Of a DNA stretch of 64,000 bases, positions 1 to 11,639 are shown one piece after another. Source of the stretch: Liolophura sinensis. Lineage: Eukaryota > Mollusca > Polyplacophora > Chitonida > Chitonidae. The DNA lies in contig NC_088295.1 of NCBI RefSeq assembly GCF_032854445.1, positions 55,717,249 to 55,781,248 of the forward strand. Reading direction: 5' to 3'. The notes under the pieces were generated by a model, which saw only the letters and a program-made list of their open reading frames with translations, was not told where the DNA came from and made no database searches. Both the position numbers and the translations under genes were made by a program. The stretch's first letter is position 1, and every line of letters starts with the position of its first letter.

Positions 1-415
1 ACTACCACAGTTAAAAGTTTTTTTTAAAGCAATAAACAAAATTAACTCGTCAAATTTTAATTTTATTTCATAAATATTAGCATCATCAACTACACTGGAA
101 TAATTAGATTGCTATTTTTATTTCTTGATCAACACAGTTTGCTCTAAAGACCCATAGTATGATTGTTATGCGAGAACCTTTTGATTTATTTATCTGACTG
201 TAACTCAAGGCCACGTATACTCAAAGATTTTAGCACAGACTAGCAGCTTTGATGTGCCTGTCTGTGGCGCGGTCAAACTTTACCAGCCTGTCGTGCTTTC
301 AGTTATGACATCCAAACTTTTAACATCGCCCAATGACTTAACGAAGGACCTTGGTGCAAGACAGCATGGACTTTTTGCAGGTTGTTGCGACTTATGCAAC
401 TTTATGCTTATTCTG
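1..415. other. AT-rich sequence, nothing recognised
   Basis: No exon, repeat array or SINE end could be recognised here. Short open frames exist on both strands but lack any recognisable domain or splice context. Confidence 0.5.
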
Positions 416-530
416 GACCTCCGGTCATTTTTATGCGTGTAGGAAACGGGGCTGTCCAGGATAAACCACCAACCTGTCAAGTTATTGTGAGGTAGAGACT
501 TGCACGCCATATTGATGATAGATAAGTGAT
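416..530 (-). mobile_element. Family B SINE fragment (diverged)
   Basis: The + strand reads GTAGGAAACGGGGCTGT, then GATAAACCACCAACCTG and AGACTTGCACGCCATATTG. These match in order the parts of the family B repeat seen at 50.6, 52.8 and 60.6 kb (GGAAACCGGAGTGTC, AAACCACCGACCTT, CACGCCATATTGGTGGAAGA). The copy is old and has no visible target duplication. The tail faces left, so the element lies on the minus strand. A 144-codon minus-strand frame crosses it and is probably meaningless. Confidence 0.5.
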
Positions 531-2740
531 CTACAAATTCAAAAATGAATGCATTTAATCCAACTGAAATATGCTTTATATGCAAACAGTTTCTGGCCAA
601 CAGATTTCCAAATGTTGCTTTTACACAAAATAGTTCTGTAATTGGACAGAGTCTAAACACGTTTAGACACGTTTTGAAAACGCTTACAGACCTAAAAAAA
701 GAGGATGCATTCAAAACCTCAAATCCTCCAATAATTTATTTCATACGTGTATCTTAAAACACAGGGTTTTGCTGCACGCGGTTGTATGCGGTGTATTAAC
801 GCTAATCAAGAAGATTCCAGCTATCACTCAGTGATATAGTGTGGAAGACTCAGATGGTTTCAAGTCACAATCAGAGGAAACTACATGCAGGGTCAAAGCA
901 TTTCTATAAATCAGACAGGACAAAAGAATGTGCATGCTCGGCTGCTTGACCTTTGAAAATAGAAGTCTCGACCTCGTCGACTATGGAATCTCCGATGGTC
1001 AAGGTTGAAGTAACGATGGGGAAAAACTCGCTCGCCATTTAGCATTCCCGAAACCTTGATCCTTATGCTCGGTCAGGTTATCAACCTTCTCCGTTCAGTC
1101 CTGCCGATGTACCCGGATGTAACTATGCTTCAGGAGCTTTCATCTTCAAATATTCATTTTAATGACTGGATTGGGAACATGTTTTCAGAGTCTCTTAATA
1201 AGTGGCTTGTATTAAAGGTCAGCTAATTGTACTTTGACGGGCAATAAATTCCATAGAAAATGGTAATGTGCCGTAAAAATTAAAATAACAGGATAGACGA
1301 AAATGAAAAATTAGAATTTATATGATCTTCAGTGCTCGGAAAAACCTAAGTAACAACGATGTTTTCATCAAATTACGTTAAGAACCGTTACGTTTCGGAG
1401 AAAAATTAATCCCGTTATCGTGTGTTTTTTTGTAAAGTGCACATTACGTACTCCTTCTAAAAGGTTTATCTGAATTTTTTTTGGTGTTCTGGACTAAAGT
1501 TCCACTAAGATGGGATTTTATTGCCATTAGCTGCTGGATTTTTTTGTTTTCTCCTTTATCATGAAGCCACAGCACTGCTATTTATTTGTTTGGTTTATTG
1601 GCCTAGACGTCTGTCAAAACTTTTGAGCTGCCAATTTTTTCTTTCAAATTGAATATCATACCGGTATCCCTCTGGTTTAAGAGATATGTTTTCACCAAAT
1701 ACAAAAAAAGCATGCAAAAGCGTAAGCTCACGTTTTTTCACTTGAAATCTCATCCCTGGTGTTTCATACAGGTGTTTTTTTAAACAACAGTCAGAATCGA
1801 CGTGTGAAATTATACATAGAGTAATTTAGCGGAAGGCTGGATGAACACGTAATAAAGATAAGAATACATCACGAACCACTGCAGCGTACTGCAGAAGTTT
1901 TTGTGTTACAGTAGAATATTTTCCAATCCATATTAGACTATTGATTTTCACGAACAATGAATAAGGGATAAGATTTCCCCATGGTATAGAAAACCCAGAA
2001 GAACTGATAATAAGACTCATTGTACAGGAATTTTATACACGTCTGTTATAACGACAGTAACGATCAGCATGGGCAATTGGAACAGGATCAAGATTGGTCA
2101 TTGTTTAACTCCACGCCGTAATAAACGTTCGACGATAAAGACACTTTTTGTTGCGTTTTATTAATATCTGGGCTACACACATTGCCATGAATACGTTACT
2201 GGGTTATTGGACACTTCGCAGTTCATCAAAGCCTAAGTTTGTGATCAGAGCCTTTAACTAAGTTTATTTGTTGCCCAGCACACTTTGAGGAAGGACAGAC
2301 GAGATATAGGCGTTTGCTCCTCGTTACAAATGTATAATATCGAAAAATTTGGCGCCATGAATGTTGGCGAATCCCGGTTTTGATATGCAATTTTCTCTCT
2401 TTTGACTTCTCAAAGTCGCCCAATTTATCTTGCTGATCTCTAGTTTGGAAATTTTGGTTATTTATAGTTAATGTTAACTCAATAAATGTTCAAAATTAAT
2501 GGGTTTTATCAGGCAACATCAGAATGTCCCTCTAACCTATTGCCGCACAATCGAGCGAAATCATATAATAACTCTAATTATACTCGTGATGGATGCAAAA
2601 TGATCTACATAAAGAGAAAAGAGCCATGTAATAAGGGTGTCATGGGCGACTACAAACCTTCCTTTGTTTCATTAAATCCAGTATGATATCAAACGGAATT
2701 ACAACTGATTTAGCTATTTTTCAATGATTCGTTATTCTGA
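531..2740. other. Non-coding stretch, nothing recognised
   Basis: AT-rich sequence with no exon-like open frame bounded by good splice sites and no repeat array. Frames of 60-70 codons have no recognisable motif. Confidence 0.45.
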
Positions 2741-3245
2741 GATTTGCATTTATAATGCTCTAATGGCGAAAAGATGCTAAGAAACTAATACACAGTTTTC
2801 GAGTTACGTCATTACGACAACACAGTGAAGTCCTATTGCAAAATGACGTCGTCACTTTACGGCACAGTAGGGCTAACTGCCTATCTTATAACATGGCACT
2901 GATCGTGTTTAGATCAAAGTACCGGGATAACATCATTATTTTTGCAATATTGGGAACCCAAATCCATCCAAAAACATGATTCAGAAGATCAGTCTAATGC
3001 TTTTTAATTAGTACTCTATATTCTATATACCACCCCATGTTAAAATTACCAGATTGGCCCTACTGTGCCGTAAATCGAGGACGTTATATCACAAAGGGAC
3101 GTCACTCTGTTGTCGTAACGTCATATCTCGAAACCTGTGTATTACTAAATTAGCCATTAACAAACCATAACAAACCATTTGACAAACCATTTTATTCAGA
3201 TTTGTGCATAAAATGCTCCAGTGGCGAAGAGATACAAACAGATTC
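2741..3245. repeat. Direct repeats flanking the MITE
   Basis: About 35 bases left of the MITE (2741-2780, with ATAATGCTCTAATGGCGAA) recur in the same orientation to its right (about 3200-3235, with AAAATGCTCCAGTGGCGAA). The copies are about 455 bp apart and roughly 80% alike. They are too long and too distant from the TIR ends to be the target duplication. They suggest an older tandem duplication or a larger composite repeat into which the MITE went. Confidence 0.5.
2791..3139. mobile_element. MITE-like element with ~90-bp terminal inverted repeats
   Basis: The left arm, starting CACAGTTTTCGAG at 2791, and the right arm, ending CTCGAAACCTGTG at 3139, are reverse complements over about 90 bases with a few substitutions and short indels. 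Shared blocks include ATTACGACAACA near 2811 and TTACGGCACAGTAGGGC near 2858. The roughly 170-bp centre has no coding capacity. Both ends abut TA (2789-2790 and 3140-3141), the target duplication of Tc1/mariner-type transposases, so a non-autonomous Tc1/mariner MITE is the best guess. The symmetry continues for three more bases (TAA/TTA), so the TIR could instead be longer and the TSD unclear. Confidence 0.75.
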
Positions 3246-3956
3246 ATGATGGCATCTCTCAACCATCCTTACACTTAATAATGCTGTATTTCCAGGTAAA
3301 TTCTTGAATTCTTGAGTAAGTCGACTATTGACCAGATTATGCAAAATCTGTAAACTGTCAATGTAATGTGTAACAGTATGTAAAGATGTCTTTCTTTCGT
3401 GTGGCAATATAGACTCTGACAAGGAATTAGCGTCCTTTAAGGTACATTCATCGACCGTTTAAGGGGATACAGAATCTTTTCTGATTGGTTGATTTGAGTT
3501 TATGCCCAGCCTAAGATGAATTTTAGGTATGGGAGATTTATTCAAGCGTGACCAAAGCTGGTAGGTTTAACCCAGGAAACCCTATCTCTACTGTTAGCCA
3601 ATCAGCGCCGATTCTGTACCATTTGAAAGGAAATTTCCTTTAGTTTCGTGTTCTGATATACATTAATTCTAAGAGTTTACCGACCAAGTATAAGAGAAAA
3701 ATATTTGCTGTTTATAGAATATCATAGTTCTAGTTGGGTACAAAGATGAATATTTCTGAAACATTCTGCGTTAAATGTTCTGAAACATTTATATGTTAAA
3801 ACGAATAGTAAGAATACGTAACTGGTTAAGTGAAGGACATCATTCAATGTCATTTGTAAACATACCTAACTAACTATATACACAAGCTTTAAGACAATTG
3901 GTACCTATTACAGCAACTGTTTTCTCAAGTTATATTTTTTTAGTGTGATTCATTTA

Positions 3957-4150
3957 ATTATTGATTTGATTGGTAGTTCACGTCGCACTCAAGAATATTT
4001 TACTTATACGACGCCGACCAGCATTATGGTTGGAAGAAACGGGGCAAGGCCCGGGGAAAGGCCTCACGACCAACACCAGGTTGCTGGAAGACCTTCCCAC
4101 ATACGGCCGAAGAGGAAGCCAGCATGAGCATTGGTGAGAGGTTCCTCTGT
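3957..4150 (-). mobile_element. Family A SINE, 5'-truncated, minus strand
   Basis: On the + strand the copy starts with the tail side (TTGATTTGATTGGT), then CTCAAGAATATTTTACTTATACGAC, CAGCATTATGGTTGG, GCCCGGGGAAAGGCC and CATACGGCCGAAGAGGAAGCC. The tRNA-like head and promoter boxes are missing beyond about 4150. Several substitutions from the family consensus mark it as an older copy. Confidence 0.8.
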
Positions 4151-7100
4151 TATTTTTTCAATGTGAGTAAGTGTATTTACATAAAAGTATTTATGGCATA
4201 CGCGGTTTAATATGTATGTATTAAAAGAAAATTTTTCAGTCATATGACGATAAGGAGTCGTTAGGTGTGTGTACATACACTGTGTGTTATTGTAAACAGT
4301 TTAAAGAGAAAAAAATATCTGAGCTAATCACTTTCTAAAAACAGATTTGAGCAAGCTAAATGAAACCTAAACACACGTTCATCGATATCGATATAATGTC
4401 GGATAATATGTGGACCAGCGTGGTGTGATGGATGGAAACAAAGCCATACCCGTGGGTTCGCCAGTACTTTGTGTATTAAACACACGCTTAATAGGAACTG
4501 AAATAAAGCGCCATTTTTCATACCACAGACGTACACAAAAGCATGGAATATACTACACTGCGAGGGAATATGGGCTTGCCATTTGACGCCAAATGATATC
4601 CTTCGCAATCACAAAACCCTACGCCACAACATGCATTAATAGATTCCACACCCATTAGGAACAAATCCCGCCGGGAAACCCACTTTTAATTAACAGCTGC
4701 ATGTTGGCACAGCTATATTTCATCTGGCAGAATGGTGTATTCGATCGAAGTGCATGAACAGCCGGACCGTTCATTTAGTTCTTGGACATAGACCGTTTTC
4801 CTCCCTCGTTCTCTTTTGATCTTTGAAGAACAGCGATGAGTGTCTTTCTTCAAAGCCGAATACTGCTCACCTCAGTTGACCACATTTCAGGCGAGGCTGT
4901 GTGTGACATGGCCACAATTTAACCAGTGTAGCTCTGTAAGTTTTCTCTATACTGCTTGACAAAATGGTCATGTTGAATGTCCTGAGTGAATATATCTGTC
5001 CACATTGTGAGAAGTATTGGGACTGTGGCGTGTAACAATCCAAACCTACCTTGCCAAACGGAAAAAGACCAGCGTACAAAGATAAATTACCAATCACCTA
5101 TTTCATTTATATTGATGCACGTCTTAAAATCATTGTAACGAGTTTGCCCTTACTTAATACGAAAGGGAAGGAGCAATCAACAATCTTTCAATGATACGAG
5201 AAATCGAGGCTTTCAAACAGGCATTTATACACAAATAGTCAACCATCATGTTTTGGGTCAATAATCCAAAGACCAATTTCCAAAAGATCGTTTTACACAC
5301 TCTTCAAAGAACCAAATAAGCATATAAAGTAAGAAACCAGGAGGGTTTATAGAAAATAGAAGCAGTCAACACTTTTAAATGACGCCAGAAAGACACTAGG
5401 AATGTTCCAGGTGCACGCCTTAAATCAGAATAAAAATCTTGTATCATGTTGATATGAAGTTGTTTTTAATTAGAATATGTTTATCAGATTGGCAAATATC
5501 AGACTGGCATATATCCATCATGGCGGTTATATTCAACAGGATGTATATAAAACTTCTACAACCCCGTTTTAATCGGAACTGGACACACTTCTTAAGCAAG
5601 GCGTCAGAGATTCAAAATATTCCGTCTAAATTTACTTAAAAGAGCATTGTATTGTAAAACTGAGACACTCAGAGTGAATGCGTTTCATGGTTGACACAGT
5701 ACTTGTCCTAGTAATAACTTGATTGAAATCGTCTGACAACACACCATATCTAATAACAGAAAGAGCTTAGCTTGAAAAGTTTGTCAATCTGTTTCAATAA
5801 AATCTTCATTGTATTGAATTTAGGTGTTTTGTTCACTAAATGTATGTTATGATATCAGACAAAAATGAACGTGACAAGTGTATTAATCTGCCCTCGAACC
5901 CAATCAATATATTTATTTATCGGACCACTTTAAAACTAGATAGCCGTGATTAGTGACGGGGCGATTTAAGTTAGAACCACAAGACAATCATTTCAAGAAA
6001 CTGTTATCATAGGGAATATAAAACAAATACTGAAAAATAAATCATACAGGTTAGATGTGTAATTTATATATTGAAAAGTCTAAGAGAAAATCAGCCGTAA
6101 GTTTTCAATGGTGTGCAGGAGTGCAGTTTTAAACTTAAATTCCCACGCACATAGTCCATGATAAATATTTGGGTCAAACGCAAATATGTATCTCCGTCGC
6201 GTGGTAGGACGTGTTCAAAGGGAGATTGATTTCTGCACGGGCCTTAATTCATCTATACCTGTGTCGCAAGTGTTTGCTTTGTACAATGAGTTACATTCAG
6301 CCAAGCTATTAAAGGTACCAAATCGTCTGAAGTGGTTGTTTGATCATAATGAAAAAAATCAGATATATTGTTAAGCGATTTTTCTGTGCTGCTTCCCAAG
6401 TCTGCACAAGTGTCTGTGACAGCCGGCTCTGTTGACTCTGTTCACGATTACTGTTTAGCTTTGCAAACACAAACCTCATCCGCTTGATTCCTCCAACAAA
6501 AGAAACCTCTTGGGGATCTAGTAAAGCCCTTTCTTTTGATACAATTGGTAACTAAATGACTCCTATTTTCAACGACTTTTCAACCAACGAACTCAGCTAT
6601 GAACGTTTGTTGTGCCGCGATGAAACATTCAAGGAGCGTAAAAAAACACCATTATGGCCATTGGTTGGTATCGTTAATGGTACTTATTACACAAACCATG
6701 TCTTTGAGAGTCGTTTTTTATCGACGTTTGTGTTCGATGTACATTCAGTTGCTTGCCTTTGTTAATTACAATCACGGCACATTGGTAATCAGTTTTCCGA
6801 TCAAAATCCGCCTGACCGAAAAAGGCTGAAGAGTACGGATGTAGGCATAAATAGACTTTTGAGCAACTACACGTGTATTTCATGGGAAGCGTAATTTCAA
6901 AACGTGCGAGGTAGGATACATCCTGTCACGTACAGCGAACTTGAACGGGAGGAAAAGGAAGCAGAAAGAACAAAATAAAATAGGAATAAACGAAAGCTTC
7001 AGCTTTGACAATATTTCAGTAGTTAAAAACAAAATGAGATTTAAATGTTAGCAGACTATATATTTCCGTAGTTTAATTCGTGCGTTTCTATACTAATCAG

Positions 7101-7213
7101 TAATTTAGAAAAGGATACCGGTAATACGTTTGAAATAAAATTAGTCAGATATTCTTCTCCCTTCCCTTTCATGATGTTGCCTCGGTTGTGAGTCTTCCTA
7201 CTGAATGTACTTT
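4151..7213. other. Non-coding stretch, nothing recognised
   Basis: AT-rich DNA with scattered short frames on both strands. I found no exon with matched splice sites and phases, no repeat array and no SINE end. Confidence 0.45.
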
Positions 7214-7607
7214 CACAGAAGGGACTAAATGTGTGTTCTCAGTTCCCGACAAGATAATCAGACGGGACAAAATGTGTGTTCTCAGTTCCTGACAAGATAA
7301 TGAGAAGGCACTAAATGTGTGTTCTCATTTTGCAAACAAAATAGTCAGATGCCACTGAATGTGTGTTCTCAGTTTGCGACAAAATAGTCAGAAGGGATTA
7401 AGTGTGTTCTCAGTTTGCGCTTTGTGCTTTCACAGGACAAAATGTGTGTTCTCAGTTCCCGACAAGATCATCAGAAGGAACTAAATGTGTGTTATCAGTT
7501 TGCAAACAAAATAGTCAGTTGCGACTAAATGTGTGTTCTCAGTTTGCGACAAAATAGTCAGAAGGGACTAAGTGTGTTATCAGTTTGCGACAAGATTGTT
7601 AGAGGCG
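7214..7607 (+). repeat. 43-bp tandem array upstream of a TATA promoter
   Basis: Nine or so units with the core GGGACTAAATGTGTGTTCTC, then AGTTTGCGACAAAATAGTCAGAA. Unit starts are spaced by 43 bases near 7221, 7264, 7307 and 7350. One unit is interrupted near 7420 by sequence resembling the left flank (TGCTTTCACAG). Two sub-types alternate: one with CCCGACAAGATAATCAG, one with TTGCAAACAAAATAGTCAG. The array ends about 40 bases before the TATA box at 7645. Confidence 0.85.
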
Positions 7608-7642
7608 GGTAATGATTCCTGTTAACGATGTTCAGTTTAATG

Positions 7643-7652
7643 GTATAAAAGC
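7643..7652 (+). promoter_or_regulatory. TATA-box core promoter
   Basis: The TATA box GGTATAAAAG lies about 40 bases upstream of the ATG at 7683. Transcription would be expected to begin around 7670-7678, leaving a very short leader (ACAACAGTTTCAACC) before ATG. The TATA element, short leader and ATG-AAG mini-exon are all close together, which is why I consider this a real promoter and not a chance TATA. Confidence 0.5.
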
Positions 7653-7682
7653 CGATTCTCTCCTCAGACAACAGTTTCAACC

Positions 7683-7688
7683 ATGAAG
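7683..7688 (+). CDS. Candidate two-codon first exon of an unidentified gene
   Basis: CAACC-ATG-AAG is followed at once by the splice donor GTAGGTAAAT, giving a first coding exon of just Met-Lys in phase 0. Such mini first exons occur in animal genes for small secreted proteins. I could not find exon 2. Acceptors at 8055 and 14234 leave an open phase-0 frame, but neither gives a signal-peptide-like or recognisable sequence. The gene could be large, degenerate, or absent, with the motif a chance match. Confidence 0.35.
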
Positions 7689-7754
7689 GTAGGTAAATGT
7701 AACCCTCTCTATTGTGTGCATTACATACCCTCTTCACTGTAGACGAGGTGCCAC

Positions 7755-7980
7755 CTAACTATTTGATTAGTGTTTTTCGCTTGCGTCATGATGGTCGGTA
7801 TTATGGGAAACCGGAGTGCCTGATGATAAACTATCAATCTTTGACAAGTTACTGACGAAAGATCTCACTTCTGGCATACATATATACACACACGACATAT
7901 TGGTGGAAGACAAGTTATCTGCAACGAACGAGTGCACAAATGTGCTACATGAGCGCCATCGACCCCTTAGCCCCATGAAC
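7755..7980 (-). mobile_element. Family B SINE, minus strand
   Basis: Matching blocks in order are GTATTATGGGAAACCGGAGTG, AAACTATCAATCTTTGACAAGTTACTGACGAA, GACATATTGGTGGAAGACAA, and a last part resembling the CGAGCACCGTCGAC of the 52.9-kb copy. The A-rich tail has decayed. A 69-codon minus-strand frame is repeat-derived. Confidence 0.65.
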
Positions 7981-8744
7981 AGCTAGAGCGGGGGAATCAA
8001 TTGTCTACTGTACGGTCTACTGTGAGATTTCATCTTAATGTTCTCATCATCAGGAGTTTTTGACCGACTTAAAAATTGCCTGTGCAAGTGTTATAGGTCG
8101 TTACAGTCCGCAATTGCAATTTGTCGACTTCTGCAAATTGTTTGAAATCAAGTTTTCGATCGACTAGTTCGACTGGTCGAAGTTGACGAGTCGATACTCT
8201 CCATCGCACAGCGTGAACCTGGCTTATAAGATTGACAGACACACTGAGGTTGGTCTCAGCATAGCGAATTGCTTCCTTGAAGGCAGCTGTATGTTGTTTA
8301 TCGCTATAAGCTGGCCGCGGGAGCTATTTGATACTTCTTACCTGTACGTTATTATTGCACGATTAGCAAACTTGAAGAACTACAAAATGTTCCATAAATT
8401 TGAACTGTTATCGTTGGCTTGTCCTGTACTGTAGCTTTTCTGTATTTGCGGCCAAGGCAATTTAAAGAACACCTTATCTGTTGAAAAAATTTGGAAATTT
8501 GCAATCTTCAGTCACGGTTATTTGTTTGAATTGCCGTTTATATTTGACGGCAATATGCAAATTAGCTTAGTTAATTAAAGTTTGATCTAATTAGAACCTT
8601 AAAACAGGCATACCTTCATACAAATGTTACTTGAGAATATAGAAATCTACACCTCTTGGAAAGGGCAAATGTCTGTCATAATTCACGTTTAATAAGAGTC
8701 TGGGAAATAAACCCAGTAATTTCAAATTCCTGTGTCAAGTCCAG

Positions 8745-8880
8745 CTGGGAACATCTGCCAGAAGCCTGTGGAAGGCCGTGGGTTTCCCCCGGGCTCCCAC
8801 CATAAGTATGGACACCATCTTACAAGTGAAATATTCCTGAGTACCGCTTAAAACACTAATCAGTTAAACAAATAAAATAC
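8745..8880 (+). mobile_element. Family A SINE fragment, plus strand
   Basis: The copy starts inside the body (CTGCCAGAAGCCTGTGGA, GGCCGTGGGTTTCCCCCGGG), continues through CCCACCATAAGTATGG and AAGTGAAATATTCCTGAGTACCG, and ends in AAACAAATAAAA. The head and tRNA-like promoter are missing. The GGCCGCC segment after CATAATGCT is diverged, so this is an old copy. Confidence 0.75.
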
Positions 8881-9377
8881 TTTCGGTGTATATTTAGTAA
8901 AACTACGTTTGTTTCATGACCTGTTATCAAACCCTGAACCCTTTTGTTATTTTAACCTGGTTTTTCCTGCCCTGTCTATGTGACCAACTTAAAGCGGTTG
9001 TACGTTTGAAAATAGACGTAACTATGTTTGATATCACTTCAAAGCAAAGAAGGCTGATAATCATCAAAAACAAACAACGTGGACCTCTGTAGAAACTGCT
9101 TGTACTTCCTATTTTATTCTGTTAGTTTTCGTGAATGTTTAAGACGTTTACACATTTACCTGTCAATCTATTATACATAATACATTACACTGTAAAAAAT
9201 AAAAAGTAAATGCATACAGCTTAAAAATTCAATATTTTGGCGGAGGAGGTGGAGCTTTACAAAATACTAAGGGAATGTTCTAATTCAGCACTTTTTTAAA
9301 GTCATAGTTTCACTTCAAGATGGCGGTTGAGCTAAAATTTGCACAGTATATAACATTGTACCATTTTCGTCATTATT

Positions 9378-9580
9378 TTTTTTTTATTTGATTGGTATTT
9401 TACACTGTACTCAAGAATATTTCACTTATACGACGACAACCAGCATTATGGTGCGAGGAAACTTGGCAGAACCTGGGGGAAACCCTCGACCATCTGCAGG
9501 TTTCTGTCGGGCCTTTCTACGTACGACCCGAGAAGAAGCCAGCAGGACCTGGGTTTGAACTCACATCGACCACATTTAAC
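9378..9580 (-). mobile_element. Family A SINE, minus strand
   Basis: The copy opens with a T-run and TTTGATTGGTATTTTACACTGTACTCAAG, then AATATTTCACTTATACGAC, CAGCATTATGGTGCGAGG, and the body to CCCGAGAAGAAGCCAGCAGG. The decayed B-box complement is GGGTTTGAACTC (9550-9561). The A-box end is missing or unrecognisable. The 65-codon frame across it is not a gene. Confidence 0.8.
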
Positions 9581-9589
9581 TCTATATAA

Positions 9590-11200
9590 GTTTGCTTACA
9601 AAGGTGAAACTATGTTTGACTCTTTAAACAGAAATCGGAACGAAAAACGTCCATTGGACTAACAAGAGTTTGGAAATGGATAATCAATTTTGCCGCGTAA
9701 CCGAAGGGCTTCCCCTTATTACGCTATCGGGTGTGTTCGTAAATCCAACTGTTATGAAACAAAAAAAAGGGTGCCCTAAGACCTAATGCTACCTGAGATG
9801 TGTAGTTATATTAATTGGGATGTGGGTTACGTTTTTTGACTTGAAGAGTACTTTTGTGTAGAGGCTACAAAACTATGAGGAAAGCCACATAATGATTTGG
9901 AGCCCTTAGGCTTTGCACTCTCAAAAGTTTTGTGTCAGTGTCATCTTGAAAAGCTTCGTTTTGTTCACCAACGCCAATGATGTATTCCTTTTTCTTCTCA
10001 GTGGAAATCTGTGATCTGAGCTATCTCTGTGGTAATTCCACGGCAGGCTATAATATTGAGTATTCCTGGTTTGCGACATTATCCCTTGTTCGACTTCCAA
10101 CGACATTTAGTCGGCGGCCTAAAGGAAATCAAAGCTAAATCGCTCATCTTATCTCGTATAGTTATTCAGTGACCCACTTAGTGCCAGGCCCTTGAGCCAC
10201 AAAACAGACTGTGATATGAATGGAAACCATCTTATTCATATTTATCTCGTTTCGCAGTTTCATTGTGCGGCAAGTTTAAACTGTACCTTTTCCTCAAAAT
10301 GGCTGTTGTCGACATTAGAGTCTCTGAAGACGTCATGTGGAGATAGGTTAAAAAAAATTTCTCTTCTGATAAAATGACCATATTGTGTGGACCTATTCCC
10401 AGTGCCAGAACGCCACAAGTCAATACCTTCTTAGCGGGTAAGCCAATGTCCTGCTGGAATAATAGTTGGTGAAGTCATAAACGAGTATTGTGTGGACATT
10501 GTGGAATACTTCTTTGTCGGAAGAAGTTCTCATCGCCTATCATTTTTCTGAAATTGTATTGAGACCGAACTCAATCTGAAGAAAAAATGTAACTTATAAA
10601 GAAAACTATATCCTTCAAATCATTTTCAGAATCTTTGATCATCATTTACCGATACCCATGGGGAATAACTTGTTTCACATGCCTGATATTCCGCATTCAG
10701 ATTTTAATGCAGAGTGAAACCTAAATTTCAAAGGTTTCTTTCATTATAAACCTAACTAGAATTGCTCTGGCAACTGTCACTTAATTTGTTATGGATTAAC
10801 GCTGGCGGCATCCCGGGAAGGTTTCCAATAAAGCAAAATAACTTAAAGAAAAGTGCCGTATTCAGGCTTCCGTCATCAACAGCGTTGTTATATTACCCGA
10901 ATGTATCCGTACAATATCTGCTTAATATTTACAACGGCGTAGCGAAGAATATTATACAGACAAGCCTTTCCCACGTCACTGGAAACTGCATATTGACCGG
11001 TTCGTATTGCAAGTATCATTAATTTTCTATCAAATTTCATTTACGTTCGGGGGATTGTCAGATCAATTCTATTCATCTCCGTGGAAATCTCAAACTTTGG
11101 GCACAATTGTTTCTTTCCAATATACGGTTTGAATTATGAACTTCATGATCAAGAATTTTTCTCTGAAACGATGGTCGTCAGCTTTTTAGTCAGGAGACCG
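9590..11200. other. Non-coding stretch, nothing recognised
   Basis: No recognisable exon or repeat. An 86-codon + frame near 10762-11022 has no motif, no hydrophobic leader and no supporting splice sites. Confidence 0.4.
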
Positions 11201-11230
11201 TAGTGCCCAGGGAAAACCACTGCCATTTGG

Positions 11231-11380
11231 CAAGTTACCTACGAACATTCACACGCCAAACGTACGTATATGCATGCAAACGTTATATTGGTGGAAGGTA
11301 TATAGCAAGTTACCTACGAACATTCACACACCAAACGTACATATATGCACGCAAACGTTATATTGGTAGAAGGTATATGG
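11231..11380 (+). repeat. 75-bp tandem duplication
   Basis: Two adjacent copies of a 75-bp unit start at 11231 and 11306. Shared landmarks are CAAGTTACCTACGAACATTC and CAAACGTTATATTGGT. They differ at about six sites. Because 75 is a multiple of three, a 140-codon frame (11203-11625) runs through both copies and shows a 25-residue internal repeat. That regularity follows from the DNA duplication. The frame's sequence has no recognisable fold or signal peptide. Confidence 0.9.
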
Positions 11381-11639
11381 CCACCAGCGATCTATTGAGT
11401 TCGAAAACAGTCACACAAGGATCAGCGATTGCTTACTGTCACCAAGGCAACCTCAAATGGCATATTATAGTTGCCTCACACCAAAATACATTGGATATAG
11501 ACAGACAAATCAGTTCAACACAGACGCCCAATGTCCAAAATGTCCAACAGTGGGTGCCATATAATATATGTGACGTTTCTCGTATAATCTCCGGGCTTAC
11601 AATTACAGTGGTTGGCCTGTGTTGACCTGCTGGGAATCA

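Noticed and set aside
280-714. 144-codon minus-strand open frame
   Set aside because: Partly covers a decayed family B SINE and has no recognisable domain.
8055-8165. Alternative exon 2 for the 7683 mini-exon after CATCATCAG
   Set aside because: Open for about 110 bases in phase 0 but with no hydrophobic leader, no good donor before the stop, and a weak polypyrimidine tract.
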